From Thalassotalea ponticola (GTDB taxonomy: Bacteria; Pseudomonadota; Gammaproteobacteria; Enterobacterales; Alteromonadaceae): 64,000 bases of DNA. The DNA is taken from assembly GCF_041379045.1 (NCBI RefSeq), contig NZ_CP166871.1:2914001-2978000 (forward strand), written 5' to 3'. The translations under genes were made by a program, and so were the position numbers. Positions 28,371 to 40,911 of the stretch are shown in pieces; position 1 is the first letter of the stretch; each line of letters starts with the position of its first letter. Under the pieces are notes generated by a model. It saw only the letters and a program-made list of their open reading frames with translations. It did no database searches and had not been told where the DNA came from.

Positions 28371-28877
28371 TTATTTACCATCGCTAAACGTTTGTTCAAA
28401 CCACTCGCCAATCATCGCTTTTTCATAGCTAAAGTTTTCGTGGCGCATGCTGCGTTTTGGACTGTTAAAAAAGCCCATGTCCTTGAGCTTCTCTTCGCCT
28501 TGCTTCAATACTTCGCCACTTGCGTCGGTCAACTGATAGCGAAAACGCATTTTTGGAAAGTACAAGTCTTCAATGACTCTGACTGTTGCATTATTAGGGC
28601 CTACCATGTAGCGAACATCACCTGCCAAATCGAGGTTAGTAACATCCATTTGTAGTGTTTGTCCGTCGGGTAACGTTGCCGCCAGTTCACCTATATAGGT
28701 TTCTAGCTCACTAAATACGCGCTTTTCAAAGCGTTTACGAGGTTCATCGCCAGGACGAATATCGGTGTAGGTATTTGGTTCGATCCAATTGACTTTCGCC
28801 TCACCGGCATAGGCGTGCGTTATTGAAAACAGAGCCCCACAGATAAGACTGTTCAGAATAAACGTATTTATCTTCAT
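28371..28877 (-). CDS. DUF3016-domain secreted protein
   Basis: A signal peptide (about residues 1-24, ending HAYAGEAK) precedes VNWIEPNTYTDIRPGDEP, the typical DUF3016 opening, and a beta-rich C-terminal domain. Family function is unknown. ATG 28877 has AAGGTGA seven bases upstream. A GTG at 28886 overlaps that site. It is convergent with the small gene at 28031. Confidence 0.88.
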   Translation of the reverse strand: MKINTFILNSLICGALFSITHAYAGEAKVNWIEPNTYTDIRPGDEPRKRFEKRVFSELETYIGELAATLPDGQTLQMDVTNLDLAGDVRYMVGPNNATVRVIEDLYFPKMRFRYQLTDASGEVLKQGEEKLKDMGFFNSPKRSMRHENFSYEKAMIGEWFEQTFSDGK

Positions 28878-29393
28878 TGATATCACCTTGTCATTATATT
28901 TACCCTACATAGACAACGCAGTTGGTAATAAAGTTTAATAAAATTTCAACATTTATTATCGTAACAGGGACACCGCCTTACCCGCCCCTATGGTTTATCG
29001 GTGGCGTACCGGTGGTGTGCGAGTCGATTCGACATTGTCGCTTCTGCTTTTGCTGAACGTATCATCAGCCGCTAGGAACTGTTAAAGGTTGTGATAGCAC
29101 CACACCTAGCGCTGACAGCGGGTGTTTTAACAACGCGACCATAGCTGATATTTTCTAGGCTGTACAAGCCATGACAACGCATTAACTCTCGATTAAGACT
29201 AACCTAGCTTTGACTGCTTTAACAGCGCACAGCGCAAGCGTTTTCTACACGATTAACTTGAAAAACGTACAGTTTGTGTGTTTTGATTATTTGAAAAACA
29301 GTATACAGTTAGCTTCATAGGGATGATTTATTAGGGTTTATTGACATAAATGTAGCTCGACCTAATTGTTATCGAACCATTGATATTAATAAT
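28878..29393. other. 516-base gene-free region
   Basis: No supported gene. A TTGACA at 29341 could be a -35 element for the LytTR gene, but no good -10 is at the expected spacing. No repeats seen. Confidence 0.4.
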
Positions 29394-30194
29394 ATGAAAT
29401 TCGTTACCTCCTTCAGACATTATTTTTTTCTATCGGCCTTTATAGGGATTATGACGGCTTTAATGATGGTATTTTTAGAGCCTTTTGATACCAAACAGCA
29501 ATTTAGCGTTATTGATACTCTGCGCCTAGCTGGATACGGGGTAGTGGTGACTATCTCGTTATTAATCAGTTACTCACTGGAGAGGCAGTGGTACATAAAA
29601 AGTGGCAAGGTCTGGCATATTGCCAACGAAGTGTTTGCCATGACGTTTTTGTTTATTCTGATCGCAACGTGTACTAACGTGTATCACGCATTCATGTTTG
29701 GTGCTGAAGATAAGTCTATGATCGAATTTGGCTTGTTTGTGATCAAGTTTGTCTTGCCATTTGCCGTGTTCTTTTTCCCCGTCATCATGTTACTCAGACA
29801 ATATTTTGGCTCTGACGCTCAACCATCCGCTAATGAGCCAAAGAACATTGCACCTACCGATGCTTTGGTGACGTTAAAAGGTGAAAATACTGACGAGCAG
29901 TTGACGTTTGCGTCTTCGCTTTTTTGCTGTGCGATAGCCCAACAAAATTATGTATCGCTAAGTATACTCAACTCACAGGGCGAAATAACAGACGTGTTGT
30001 TACGAGCGACACTGTCTGACATTCACAGGCAATTGCCTGAGGCGATGCGAGTACACCGCTCCTATTTAATCAATCCCAATAAGATAACAAAAGTGTTTGG
30101 CTCTAAGCGCAACGCCAAAGTCGTTATCGAACATATCAGTACGCCAATCCCCATTGGAGTTACCTATTTCGACAAGGTCAAAAACAAGCTGTAG
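29394..30194 (+). CDS. membrane-anchored LytTR DNA-binding regulator
   Basis: The 266-residue protein has four predicted membrane helices (about 12-30, 45-62, 80-100 and 116-134), a Ser/Pro/Asn linker, and a C-terminal LytTR domain (about 160-264) with the family stretch QLPEAMRVHRSYLINPNKITKV. This lacks a receiver domain, so the membrane part may sense a signal directly. It could regulate the next gene, 140 bases downstream on the same strand. No clear ribosome site precedes ATG 29394. Confidence 0.85.
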   Translation: MKFVTSFRHYFFLSAFIGIMTALMMVFLEPFDTKQQFSVIDTLRLAGYGVVVTISLLISYSLERQWYIKSGKVWHIANEVFAMTFLFILIATCTNVYHAFMFGAEDKSMIEFGLFVIKFVLPFAVFFFPVIMLLRQYFGSDAQPSANEPKNIAPTDALVTLKGENTDEQLTFASSLFCCAIAQQNYVSLSILNSQGEITDVLLRATLSDIHRQLPEAMRVHRSYLINPNKITKVFGSKRNAKVVIEHISTPIPIGVTYFDKVKNKL

Positions 30195-30334
30195 TTTCGT
30201 CCCTGAAATCGGTAATTCATCCCAAAAACAGCGACTTAATCAAGCGTTCGGTCCCCTCGTCACTGATTTCCCACATTAGCGTTTTATTTCGATATTGTTG
30301 ATACAACACATCAAAGCCAAATGGGAAATGAACA

Positions 30335-31567
30335 ATGAAATTGACAAAGTTACTAGTCGCTATCTTATCCATCATCACCATATCTGCCTCAGCAACCTGG
30401 GGGCTTTTCTATGCGAGTGAATATGTGTCAGGAACAGACTATGTTGAGTATTTAAACAGGAACAAAGAATCAAAACCCTTATCCGAGCCGTTTGAGTTTG
30501 ATTTGATCAAAGGAGATATCAGCCGCCACTCGTTAATCTTAGTAGGCGAAATTCACGGATTTCATACTCCCACTGAATTCGATGTAGAATTTTTTACCTA
30601 CCTAAGAAAGCATTTCAATGTTAAAACTTACCTACTTGAAATGGACTTTAGCCAAGCCTACTTCATGAATAAGTACAACCAAACTGGTGATGAGGAAATT
30701 CTTGAAAAGGTGTTAAAAAACTGGGTGGTGAACATTGGTCAGGATAATTCATCGTATAAAAAGCGCTGGCAGAAGTTACAGAAACTCTATCAAACCGGTG
30801 CCACCTTCGAATACGTTGGCAACGATAAACTGCGCGACATAGGCATGCTCTATGCCCATCTTAATGAGTTAGACCAGCAACTGTTATACGGTGTTGATAC
30901 CAATCAATCTGAACAGGAACTACTGCGATTAGCACTTGAGGCGATAAATAGCCGCTTGGCGATGGATATAGCAGCCGAACTCACTAGTCAATTAACCCAC
31001 ATAAAACGCAATATCGAGTATAAGATTGAAAACACCCATAGAGAACAAGTGCTAACAACGAATCTGCTTGACTTATATGAGCTTTATGGCCTTTATGAAC
31101 AACAAGTTTACGGGTTTTATGGGCTAGGTCACACCTTGCTAGATCCCATTGCTGAAGGTCATAACCCGATGGCGTCCAGACTGACTGAACACGACAGCTG
31201 GTTTTTGGAGAATACACTGGCGATCAACATGGTGTTTGTTGACAGCAACATGACCGTAAGAAGCAATACATTACCGGCATTTATGCAAGATGAAGGGACG
31301 TATTCAAAACTGCCGGTGTCTTACGACAGCCTGCTTACGTATTATGCATATGGCATTATGGATCTGAAGCAAGCAACCAGTCGAGGTTCTAAAACGCTGT
31401 TCAAATTAAACAATGTCGATAGTCCATATCAACAAAGCCAGCGCCTGTTTAATGCCTTTAAACTTCTGCCGATGGGCCAGACGATAACCGCCACCGATAA
31501 GTCGGTAACGACAGATTACAGTCAGTACTTACTGTTTATTCGGGATTCAGATTGGGCTATGCCATAG
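30335..31567 (+). CDS. anchored protein of the EreA/ChaN-like (Tiki) superfamily, tentative
   Basis: One N-terminal hydrophobic segment (residues about 5-27) suggests a periplasmic protein with a membrane anchor. The core opens LILVGEIHGFHTPTEF, with YLLEMDFSQAYFMNKYN following, which resembles erythromycin esterase and ChaN-like proteins (GE-x-H-G, then E-x-D). A later GLGHTLLDP might supply a catalytic or metal-binding histidine. The fold call rests on these motifs only. Substrate unknown. The gene ends just before the groEL terminator and follows the LytTR gene. Confidence 0.6.
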   Translation: MKLTKLLVAILSIITISASATWGLFYASEYVSGTDYVEYLNRNKESKPLSEPFEFDLIKGDISRHSLILVGEIHGFHTPTEFDVEFFTYLRKHFNVKTYLLEMDFSQAYFMNKYNQTGDEEILEKVLKNWVVNIGQDNSSYKKRWQKLQKLYQTGATFEYVGNDKLRDIGMLYAHLNELDQQLLYGVDTNQSEQELLRLALEAINSRLAMDIAAELTSQLTHIKRNIEYKIENTHREQVLTTNLLDLYELYGLYEQQVYGFYGLGHTLLDPIAEGHNPMASRLTEHDSWFLENTLAINMVFVDSNMTVRSNTLPAFMQDEGTYSKLPVSYDSLLTYYAYGIMDLKQATSRGSKTLFKLNNVDSPYQQSQRLFNAFKLLPMGQTITATDKSVTTDYSQYLLFIRDSDWAMP

Positions 31568-31587
31568 ACAAGATGTATGCCTAAAAA

Positions 31588-31622
31588 GAAAAAACCCCGC
31601 AACCGAATGGGTTGCGGGGTTA
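31588..31622 (-). terminator. intrinsic terminator of groESL
   Basis: AACCCCGCAAC arms close a 7-base loop on the minus strand, followed by TTTTTTC. Arms are perfect. The site is also well placed to end the convergent 410-residue gene. Confidence 0.92.
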
Positions 31623-31663
31623 ATGAAACAGTAAGTGTTTCGATGAACGGTGGACGTTCGGGC

Positions 31664-33325
<1,662 letters not shown>

Positions 33326-33369
33326 CTAAGCTGTTCTATTCGCGTTGGATTACACCAATGCGCTGTAAA

Positions 33370-33660
33370 TTATTCTACGATTGCCAGAATGTCGGCTTCA
33401 CTTAAAATCAGTACTTCTTCGCCGTCTAATTTCTCAGTTTTGGTACCGTAACCTTCTGAAAATATGACTTGATCGCCAATTTTCACATCTAATGGACGTA
33501 CCTCACCGTTTTCAAGAATACGACCATTACCAACGGCAATAACCTCACCGCGAGTTGATTTTTCTGCTGCACTACCGGTCAACACAATGCCACCAGCAGA
33601 CTTAGTTTCAACTTCTTTGCGCTTAACAATCACACGATCGTGTAAAGGACGAATGCTCAT
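33370..33660 (-). CDS. groS: co-chaperonin GroES
   Basis: The 96-residue heptameric lid of GroEL begins [20 protein letters not shown] and has the mobile loop region [15 protein letters not shown]. It is first in the groES-groEL operon. Confidence 0.99.
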   Translation of the reverse strand: MSIRPLHDRVIVKRKEVETKSAGGIVLTGSAAEKSTRGEVIAVGNGRILENGEVRPLDVKIGDQVIFSEGYGTKTEKLDGEEVLILSEADILAIVE

Positions 33661-33713
33661 TTTTTTCTCCTGATATAATTATGAGAACTTCTACATGTTT
33701 ATGTTTTAAGCAA

Positions 33714-33740
33714 ATAAGGGTTCGCTTAATGTTTTTCAAG
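33714..33740 (-). promoter_or_regulatory. sigma-32 heat-shock promoter of groESL
   Basis: On the minus strand CTTGAAA, 13 bases, then CCCTTAT match the sigma-32 consensus (CTTGAAA, 11-14, CCCCAT). The element is about 54 bases before groES. Confidence 0.8.
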
Positions 33741-33790
33741 GTTCTTTTACTAAAAAATAGCGAACTAATTTTTTTTAGAGTAAAGACGCC

Positions 33791-34324
33791 TTATTTATCT
33801 AATCTTTTGGTATTTTCGTCGGTCTCGACAACCGTACTCTCAACTTCAATATCAATCACATCATCACCGGCATCGTCGCGGCGTTGCGAGGATGAATTTC
33901 TCTGCTGATAAAAATCGTGGTATGTTTGCTGAGTACTGCTGTAAAAAAAGGCTGAACCGTTTTTGTTGGCCTTGAGCAGTTGCTGTTGTACGAGCTTGAC
34001 AATCGCCGATCGAGATACCGGCCAAAGCAGGGCTAAGCCAAAGGCATCGGTAATAAAACCAGGGGTTAACAGTAAAACGCCGGCCACCAGCAATAACAAG
34101 GCAGCGATAATTTCATCCGACGGCATTTGCCCTTGTGCCAGCTTGTGCTGTACCGACTGATACGTGGTTAAGCCTTGTTGACGCACCATTGTCGCGCCAA
34201 GCCATGCGGTGATGATTACCAATAAAATCGTCGGTAACGCGCCAATAAAAGCCCCAACATTGATCAACACCATTATTTCGATAATGGGCATAATAATAAA
34301 AAGTAAAAACAGTACTTTGAACAT
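33791..34324 (-). CDS. fxsA: FxsA-family membrane protein
   Basis: The 177-residue protein has three to four hydrophobic segments (LFIIMPIIEIMVLINVGAF, LLVIITAWLGATMVRQQG, LLLLVAGVLLLTPGFITDA), the FxsA signature, and a polar Gln/Asp-rich tail. Overproduced E. coli FxsA relieves phage T7 exclusion by F; the normal role is unclear. It is upstream of groES on the same strand, as in many gammaproteobacteria. Confidence 0.92.
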   Translation of the reverse strand: MFKVLFLLFIIMPIIEIMVLINVGAFIGALPTILLVIITAWLGATMVRQQGLTTYQSVQHKLAQGQMPSDEIIAALLLLVAGVLLLTPGFITDAFGLALLWPVSRSAIVKLVQQQLLKANKNGSAFFYSSTQQTYHDFYQQRNSSSQRRDDAGDDVIDIEVESTVVETDENTKRLDK

Positions 34325-34477
34325 GGCTTAAATCTGAAATCTGTATTTGATGCAACTTATATTGGGTTTATTCGCTATTTTTCAAGCGCCAAGCCCGCTT
34401 TCGTGTTAAAAAGTGAAGCCATTGTTATCTAAATTCGGGTTAACAACGTACATCATCGATGATAAGGATCAATAACC

Positions 34478-34789
34478 GTGTATCAAACCGTATTGTGTAA
34501 TTGCCCTAGTAAAGACATCGCCGTCGATATTGCCAAGCGCTTGGTGCGTGATAAACTTGCAGCCTGTGTTAACGTGATTGACAATGTCAGCTCGATTTAT
34601 CAATGGCAAGGCGACGTCGTTGAAGACATTGAAGTGACTTTAATTATCAAAACTAAGGCAAGCGTTTTTGATCAGCTAGCAACAACCATAGAGTCTATGC
34701 ACCCCTATGACGTGGCTGAAATTATCGCTTTCGACATCAACCAAGGTAGCCAACAGTATTTGGCGTGGATCAACGAAACAGTGAAGTAA
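34478..34789 (+). CDS. cutA: CutA1 divalent-ion tolerance protein
   Basis: The 103-residue trimeric signalling-like protein has the family stretch LAACVNVIDNVSSIYQWQG and the C-terminal HPYDVAEIIAFDI. The start is GTG 34478, with AAGGAT upstream. It is 3 bases ahead of dsbD, as in E. coli cutA-dsbD. Confidence 0.95.
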   Translation: MYQTVLCNCPSKDIAVDIAKRLVRDKLAACVNVIDNVSSIYQWQGDVVEDIEVTLIIKTKASVFDQLATTIESMHPYDVAEIIAFDINQGSQQYLAWINETVK

Positions 34790-34792
34790 CCT

Positions 34793-36625
34793 ATGCGCTT
34801 AATCCCTTTAATATTTGCCGTATTATGGCTAGTAACAAGTGGTACTGGTAAAGCTCAAGAGTCCCTTTTTGATACCTCATCACTCGATAATCTTTTTTCT
34901 AATCAGCAAGAATTTTTGCCCGTTGAAGAAGCCTTTCGCTTTGACTTCAATCAACAACAGTCCGAATTAGAAGTCTACTTTGCCATAGCCGATGGCTACT
35001 ACATGTACCGCGATAAATTTAAATTTACCGCCAATAAAGCCACCTTTGAGCAACCCGAACTACCGTTAGGTACTGAGCATCACGATGAATACTTTGGCGT
35101 GCAGCAGGTGTTCTACAACCAAGTCAAATTTACCATTGACCTGTTAACCGTAGACGCCGATGCGGATATTACCATTACCTATCAAGGCTGTGCCGATAAA
35201 GGGCTTTGTTACCCGCCGACCAAAAAAGTGGTTAATTTAGCGCAATTGAGTAACACATCATCATCTGCTAGCGATGTGTTAGCCAGTATCGCTGGCCCGT
35301 CACCGCAGCAAGCCAGCTCAGATACCAAGGCACTTAATAAGCCACCAATAAGTCAACAAGATAATTTGGCTGCTCGTCTGAGTTCCGATAATCTGCTTTG
35401 GGTATTGCTGAGCTTTTTTGGTTTGGGTGTACTGCTGTCGTTCACCCCATGTGTCTTTCCTATGTACCCGATTTTAACCGGTATCATCGTTGGTCAAGGT
35501 AACTCTTTAACGACCAAAAAAGCGTTTGCTTTGTCGTTTTCCTACGTTCAAGGTATGGCCATTACCTATACCATTTTAGGGGTCGTTGTCGCTCTTGCGG
35601 GGGCACAATTTCAAGCTGCTTTCCAGCACCCTATTGTACTTGTTGCACTGAGTATTTTGTTTATTGTCTTAGCGTTGTCGATGTTTGGCGTATTTAACTT
35701 AGCGCTGCCGTCTAGCTGGCAAAACAAACTCACCGAAATAAGTAACGGTCAAAAAGGTGGAGCCTATTCTTCGGTGTTTACCATGGGGGCGATATCCGGT
35801 TTGGTGGCGTCCCCGTGTACTACAGCGCCACTTACCGGGGCGTTGATCTACATCGCTCAATCAGGCGACGTTGTGGTTGGCGCCTCGGCGCTTTACGCAT
35901 TGAGTTTAGGTATGGGCTTACCGCTACTGGTATTGGGCAGCTCCGGTGGTAAATTACTGCCCAAAGCCGGTAATTGGATGACGGTTATAAAGAATATTTT
36001 TGGCTTTTTACTGCTCGCCGTACCGATCTTTTTACTCGAGCGCTTCATTGATCAAGATATAAGCCAACTGCTGTGGGCATTGCTTATTTTTGCCACTGCC
36101 AGCTACTTTTACGTGGTTAATTCAACGACTAAGATTGAAGCAAGAGGCTTTTGGTTTGGAGTGCGAGCCTGCTTTATTTTTGCCCTGCTGTTCACCGGTG
36201 CTATAGTCGCGTATCAAACCTTAGTTAAACCGGAACACGTCGTTGCTGAGCACAAAACGGGGTTTGTTCACGTCAACAATTTAGCCGAATTACAGCAACA
36301 GATAGCCATAGCCAATCAACAAGGCTTAACGGTGATGGTCGACTTATACGCCGACTGGTGTATCGCCTGTAAAGAATTCGAACAATACACGTTTCCCAAG
36401 GCCAATGTTCAGCAAGCGTTAGCCAATTCAGTAATGATTCAGATAGACTTAACGGATACTGGTAACGACGAGAGCATTGAGCTGATGCAACATTTTAATG
36501 TGTTTGGTTTACCGTCGATTTTATTTTTTGATACCCAAGGCAATGAACTCACCCAACAACGCGTAACGGGCTTCATGGCAGCCGATCCATTTGCCGCTCA
36601 TATCAATCGCATCTTTAATCAATAA
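34793..36625 (+). CDS. dsbD: thiol:disulfide interchange protein DsbD
   Basis: DsbD carries electrons from cytoplasmic thioredoxin to periplasmic isomerases. Layout: signal peptide (about 1-21), periplasmic N-domain with its two cysteines in QGCADKGLCYPP, eight membrane helices with cysteines in FTPCVFPMYPIL and ASPCTTAPLTG, and a C-terminal thioredoxin-like domain with WCIACKEFE. The 610 residues are near the usual size. It is translationally close to cutA (3-base gap). Confidence 0.97.
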   Translation: MRLIPLIFAVLWLVTSGTGKAQESLFDTSSLDNLFSNQQEFLPVEEAFRFDFNQQQSELEVYFAIADGYYMYRDKFKFTANKATFEQPELPLGTEHHDEYFGVQQVFYNQVKFTIDLLTVDADADITITYQGCADKGLCYPPTKKVVNLAQLSNTSSSASDVLASIAGPSPQQASSDTKALNKPPISQQDNLAARLSSDNLLWVLLSFFGLGVLLSFTPCVFPMYPILTGIIVGQGNSLTTKKAFALSFSYVQGMAITYTILGVVVALAGAQFQAAFQHPIVLVALSILFIVLALSMFGVFNLALPSSWQNKLTEISNGQKGGAYSSVFTMGAISGLVASPCTTAPLTGALIYIAQSGDVVVGASALYALSLGMGLPLLVLGSSGGKLLPKAGNWMTVIKNIFGFLLLAVPIFLLERFIDQDISQLLWALLIFATASYFYVVNSTTKIEARGFWFGVRACFIFALLFTGAIVAYQTLVKPEHVVAEHKTGFVHVNNLAELQQQIAIANQQGLTVMVDLYADWCIACKEFEQYTFPKANVQQALANSVMIQIDLTDTGNDESIELMQHFNVFGLPSILFFDTQGNELTQQRVTGFMAADPFAAHINRIFNQ

Positions 36626-36644
36626 TCGATTACTCTCTACTCAA

Positions 36645-36669
36645 ACGCGATCACCACTGAGGTGATCGC
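36645..36669 (+). terminator. hairpin after dsbD
   Basis: CGCGATCACC and GGTGATCGCG are perfect 10-base arms with a 5-base loop. The following T-run is weak (CATTTCC), so terminator strength is uncertain. Confidence 0.6.
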
Positions 36670-36857
36670 GCATTTCCGCCGCCTACAAACCACCTGTAGT
36701 GATTAGACCAGTATTTTGGTGCTAATTGCTGCGAAAATAACTATAATGTGCGCTAATTTGGAAAAACTTGCATTTGTGTGAAAGTTTCAGCAAGCTTTTT
36801 GATAACGACTCATGCTATTGTCTAACAATAATAAATAATAAACGGAATTCTCAACAA

Positions 36858-37307
36858 ATGACGACAAAGTTTAAAGTTTTACTGCTTAATGGCCCCAATT
36901 TAAACATGTTGGGTAGACGAGAGCCGAGCGTATACGGCGATCAGACCCTTGATGATATTGTTGGCCAATTACACGTTGCAGCCAAAGCACTAAACATTGA
37001 ACTGTCGCACCAGCAGAGCAATGCCGAGCATGAATTAATTGATGTTATTCATCAAGCGCACAACGACGTTGATTTTATCATTATCAACCCCGCGGCATTC
37101 ACCCACTCGAGCATTGCCTTGAGAGACGCTTTATTGGCTGTAAGTATCCCATTTATTGAAGTGCATTTATCAAATATTCATGCACGTGAACAATTTCGCC
37201 ATCACTCATACCTTTCAGACATTGCTGAAGGGGTTATTTGTGGTTTGGGCGCGCTAGGTTATCAATACGCCTTGCAACACGCCCACCATGTATTGAATAA
37301 AAATTAA
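36858..37307 (+). CDS. aroQ: 3-dehydroquinate dehydratase, type II
   Basis: AroQ removes water from 3-dehydroquinate in the shikimate pathway and forms dodecamers. [20 protein letters not shown] has the catalytic tyrosine, [16 protein letters not shown] the substrate loop, and [17 protein letters not shown] the catalytic histidine. ATG 36858 begins [12 protein letters not shown] as in the family; the frame runs back to 36768 but without family match. aroQ-accB-accC is the usual gammaproteobacterial order. Confidence 0.97.
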   Translation: MTTKFKVLLLNGPNLNMLGRREPSVYGDQTLDDIVGQLHVAAKALNIELSHQQSNAEHELIDVIHQAHNDVDFIIINPAAFTHSSIALRDALLAVSIPFIEVHLSNIHAREQFRHHSYLSDIAEGVICGLGALGYQYALQHAHHVLNKN

Positions 37308-37337
37308 GTAAAAACATTATTAATTAAAGGTGTACCA

Positions 37338-37793
37338 ATGGACATTCGCAAAATTAAAAAGTTAATCGAACTGGTTGAAGACTCAGGTATCAACGAATTA
37401 GAAATCTCAGAAGGGGAAGAGAGTGTGCGCATCAGCCGCGGTGGTCAAGTTGTGGCTGCGGCACCAATGGCAGCACCAGTTGCAGCGCCTGCACCAGTAG
37501 CTGCGTCTGCACCAGCAGCGGCACCTGCGGAAGCGGCAACAGCGGCCAGTGAAATTACCGGTCACATCGTTCGTTCACCGATGGTTGGTACCTTCTATTC
37601 TTCGCCTTCTCCTGAGGCTCCTGCGTTTGTTGAAGTAGGTCAACACGTCAACGCTGGCGATACTCTGTGTATTGTTGAAGCGATGAAGATGATGAACCAA
37701 ATCGAAGCGGACAAATCAGGTGTTATCAAACAAATCCTTGCTCAAAACGAAGACACCATCGAGTTTGATCAACCTCTATTTGTTATCGAATAA
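37338..37793 (+). CDS. accB: biotin carboxyl carrier protein of acetyl-CoA carboxylase
   Basis: AccB carries biotin on Lys117 in EAMKMMN. The N-terminal part ([20 protein letters not shown]) is the usual dimer region and an Ala/Pro-rich linker (residues about 45-72) precedes the biotinyl domain. The 151-residue length is typical. It is co-transcribed with accC, 21 bases downstream. Confidence 0.98.
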   Translation: MDIRKIKKLIELVEDSGINELEISEGEESVRISRGGQVVAAAPMAAPVAAPAPVAASAPAAAPAEAATAASEITGHIVRSPMVGTFYSSPSPEAPAFVEVGQHVNAGDTLCIVEAMKMMNQIEADKSGVIKQILAQNEDTIEFDQPLFVIE

Positions 37794-37814
37794 ACGACAA
37801 GGGAAAGTAATTCC

Positions 37815-39161
<1,347 letters not shown>

Positions 39162-39214
39162 TGTTGATCACGCGTTGTCGACACAACGTACATTAACCAA
39201 TATCTGATAACGCC

Positions 39215-39242
39215 AAAAACCCTGCTTATGCGGGGTTTTTTG
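39215..39242 (+). terminator. intrinsic terminator of accBC
   Basis: AAAACCCTGC and GCGGGGTTTT with a 4-base loop and one wobble are followed by a T6 run. Confidence 0.9.
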
Positions 39243-39296
39243 TTGTTGAGACACGCGTTATTATATGTCGGAACTTGATCAACAATAGGTAGTGAT

Positions 39297-39482
39297 ATGT
39301 CAAACAGCACTTCAACAATGGAAAAACCGCTTCCCCCAGGCGACGGCGAATGTTGTGAAAGCGGTTCGTGTAACCCATGTGTATGGGACTTTTACTACAG
39401 CGAATTACAGCAATGGCGTATTCAACAAGCCGAACTGAAAGCTGAGCAAGCAACATCGCCCTCAAGCGACACTGATTCCTGA
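39297..39482 (+). CDS. oxidoreductase-like-domain small protein
   Basis: The 61-residue protein carries CCESGSCNPCVWDFYYSELQ (residues about 19-38). That is the cysteine-rich oxidoreductase-like N-terminal motif also found in some mitochondrial proteins. The four cysteines suggest metal binding. It has no signal peptide. The gene stands alone after the accC terminator. Function unknown. Confidence 0.8.
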   Translation: MSNSTSTMEKPLPPGDGECCESGSCNPCVWDFYYSELQQWRIQQAELKAEQATSPSSDTDS

Positions 39483-40198
39483 TTGTTCTAGGGGCTAACT
39501 AAGCATTGTTGTCAGCCTCTTAGAACAAAGCTAATGCGCTCGCATGTCAAACCTAGCATTGCCAAATATTGTCTGGCGACGGTAAACAACGCTTGCGGCG
39601 CTACCCGCATTTACCGACTCGATTTATAGCTCTCGACGTACCCATGCCCCGTTTTGGCGTATGGCAAATGCCATTGCTCTCCCTGCAATACCCGTCAGCG
39701 TGTATTTAGGCTTGCGACGTATTGAACTCGCTTTTTTCAGCTATAGTAATATATAGCATTTTGTTTGCTTAACACTCCCCCTGTTTAGGGGTATTGCCTG
39801 AATTTTTTGTGTGGTGAATCCGCTTCAGTTAGTGTCAGAATTATTTACACATTGTGAAGGCTCAAACGCCATCGGCACGTGTAACGTCGTACAAGGCGCT
39901 GATAATCAAGCAGACTAAATACATGGCGTAATAATTGCATTTATTTACTCAAGAGGAACTGTGTCGACGTAATGATGTAAAGTTGCCATGCGCTGTTGAC
40001 AACGCGCATGATCAAGCAGTAGCAACTTGTTGTAATAAGGAACACAAGCAGTACTTATGGCAATGGACGTGCACTGGATATGGAATAGCCAGCGTATACG
40101 GAATCCGGTACGTGTTTGTCAGCGTTTTACACATGTCCCTTTCATTTAATCACTCCGTTAGAGCGGTTAATGGTAAGTTTTAGTTTGGAGAGGTAATT
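39483..40198. other. 716-base region upstream of the PEP-CTERM gene
   Basis: No supported gene. An open frame of 82 codons at 39935-40183 has no ribosome site or family features. A sigma-54-like element lies at 40058-40073. The rest has no recognisable repeat. Confidence 0.45.
40058..40073 (+). promoter_or_regulatory. possible sigma-54 promoter of the PEP-CTERM gene
   Basis: TGGCAATGGACGTGCA has GG and GC 10 bases apart and matches most of the -24/-12 consensus. The leader would be about 115 bases. PEP-CTERM genes in exosortase bacteria are often under PrsK/PrsR and sigma-54. Confidence 0.45.
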
Positions 40199-40798
40199 AT
40201 GAAAACAATTAGGCTGATAGCGCTGTTTTTTGTCACCGCTTTTTCTAGCCAAGCCTATGCAAATCTGGTGTTGAGTCCAGAAGTTTGTGATGGTGGTGAA
40301 ATATGGTGTGCGACGTCAAATGACAATAGTGCCAATAAAACGCTACAAGAGTTGTTTGGTGTTGACGCTTCTGATCTTCTCTACAAAGGTCAGGTTGGTG
40401 GAAGTGATGAGGGTAGCGCTGCATCGGTATATGATACAGTTTTTGCGAATACGTCTAATGATCCAGAAGACGCCACCATTTCTTACACTTCGGGCGATGC
40501 GTTAGATTGTGTCAACAACGAATGTTATCTTGAAGTAAAAGACGGTAAGCAAGAACCTGCGCGTTACTTATTCAACATTACTGGTTGGGACGGCACGACA
40601 GATATTGTTGCTCAGAACTTCTGGCCTGACAACGGCGCCATTTCGTATATTGCGATTTGGGGTGGTTCGCCAATTTGTACCGATGGACAATCGTGTCCTC
40701 CGGGCGACCCGCGCACCGACGTACCAGAGCCGAGTACACTGATGATTTTATCGCTGGCTTTACTCGGTTTAGTATCGCGTCGTAAATTAAAGGCATAA
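40199..40798 (+). CDS. PEP-CTERM-anchored surface/secreted protein
   Basis: The 199-residue protein has a signal peptide (about 1-21), an acidic beta-rich body with CDGGEIWC, CVNNEC and CTDGQSCPPG cysteine pairs, and a textbook PEP-CTERM tail: VPEPSTLMILSLALLGL followed by the basic VSRRKLKA. It should be processed by an exosortase (EpsH), usually encoded in an exopolysaccharide cluster elsewhere. GGAGAGG precedes ATG 40199. The body matches no family I recognise. Confidence 0.9.
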   Translation: MKTIRLIALFFVTAFSSQAYANLVLSPEVCDGGEIWCATSNDNSANKTLQELFGVDASDLLYKGQVGGSDEGSAASVYDTVFANTSNDPEDATISYTSGDALDCVNNECYLEVKDGKQEPARYLFNITGWDGTTDIVAQNFWPDNGAISYIAIWGGSPICTDGQSCPPGDPRTDVPEPSTLMILSLALLGLVSRRKLKA

Positions 40799-40882
40799 CG
40801 CGAGCTAAGTTGTCAATCCGGTATCTGTGGTTTACGACACATAACAAGGATTGAGCTAAGTACTCGTAGTTATTAAGAAATC

Positions 40883-40911
40883 AAGGGAAACGGGGCATAC
40901 CGTTTCCCTTT
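40883..40911 (+). terminator. intrinsic terminator of the PEP-CTERM gene
   Basis: AAGGGAAACGG and CCGTTTCCCTT flank a 6-base loop. A short T-run follows. Confidence 0.87.

Noticed and set aside
30097..30279. 60-codon frame across the LytTR gene end
   Set aside because: Overlaps the DNA-binding domain in another frame; no ribosome site.
39935..40183. 82-codon open frame before the PEP-CTERM gene
   Set aside because: No ribosome site, no domain, overlaps the likely promoter region.
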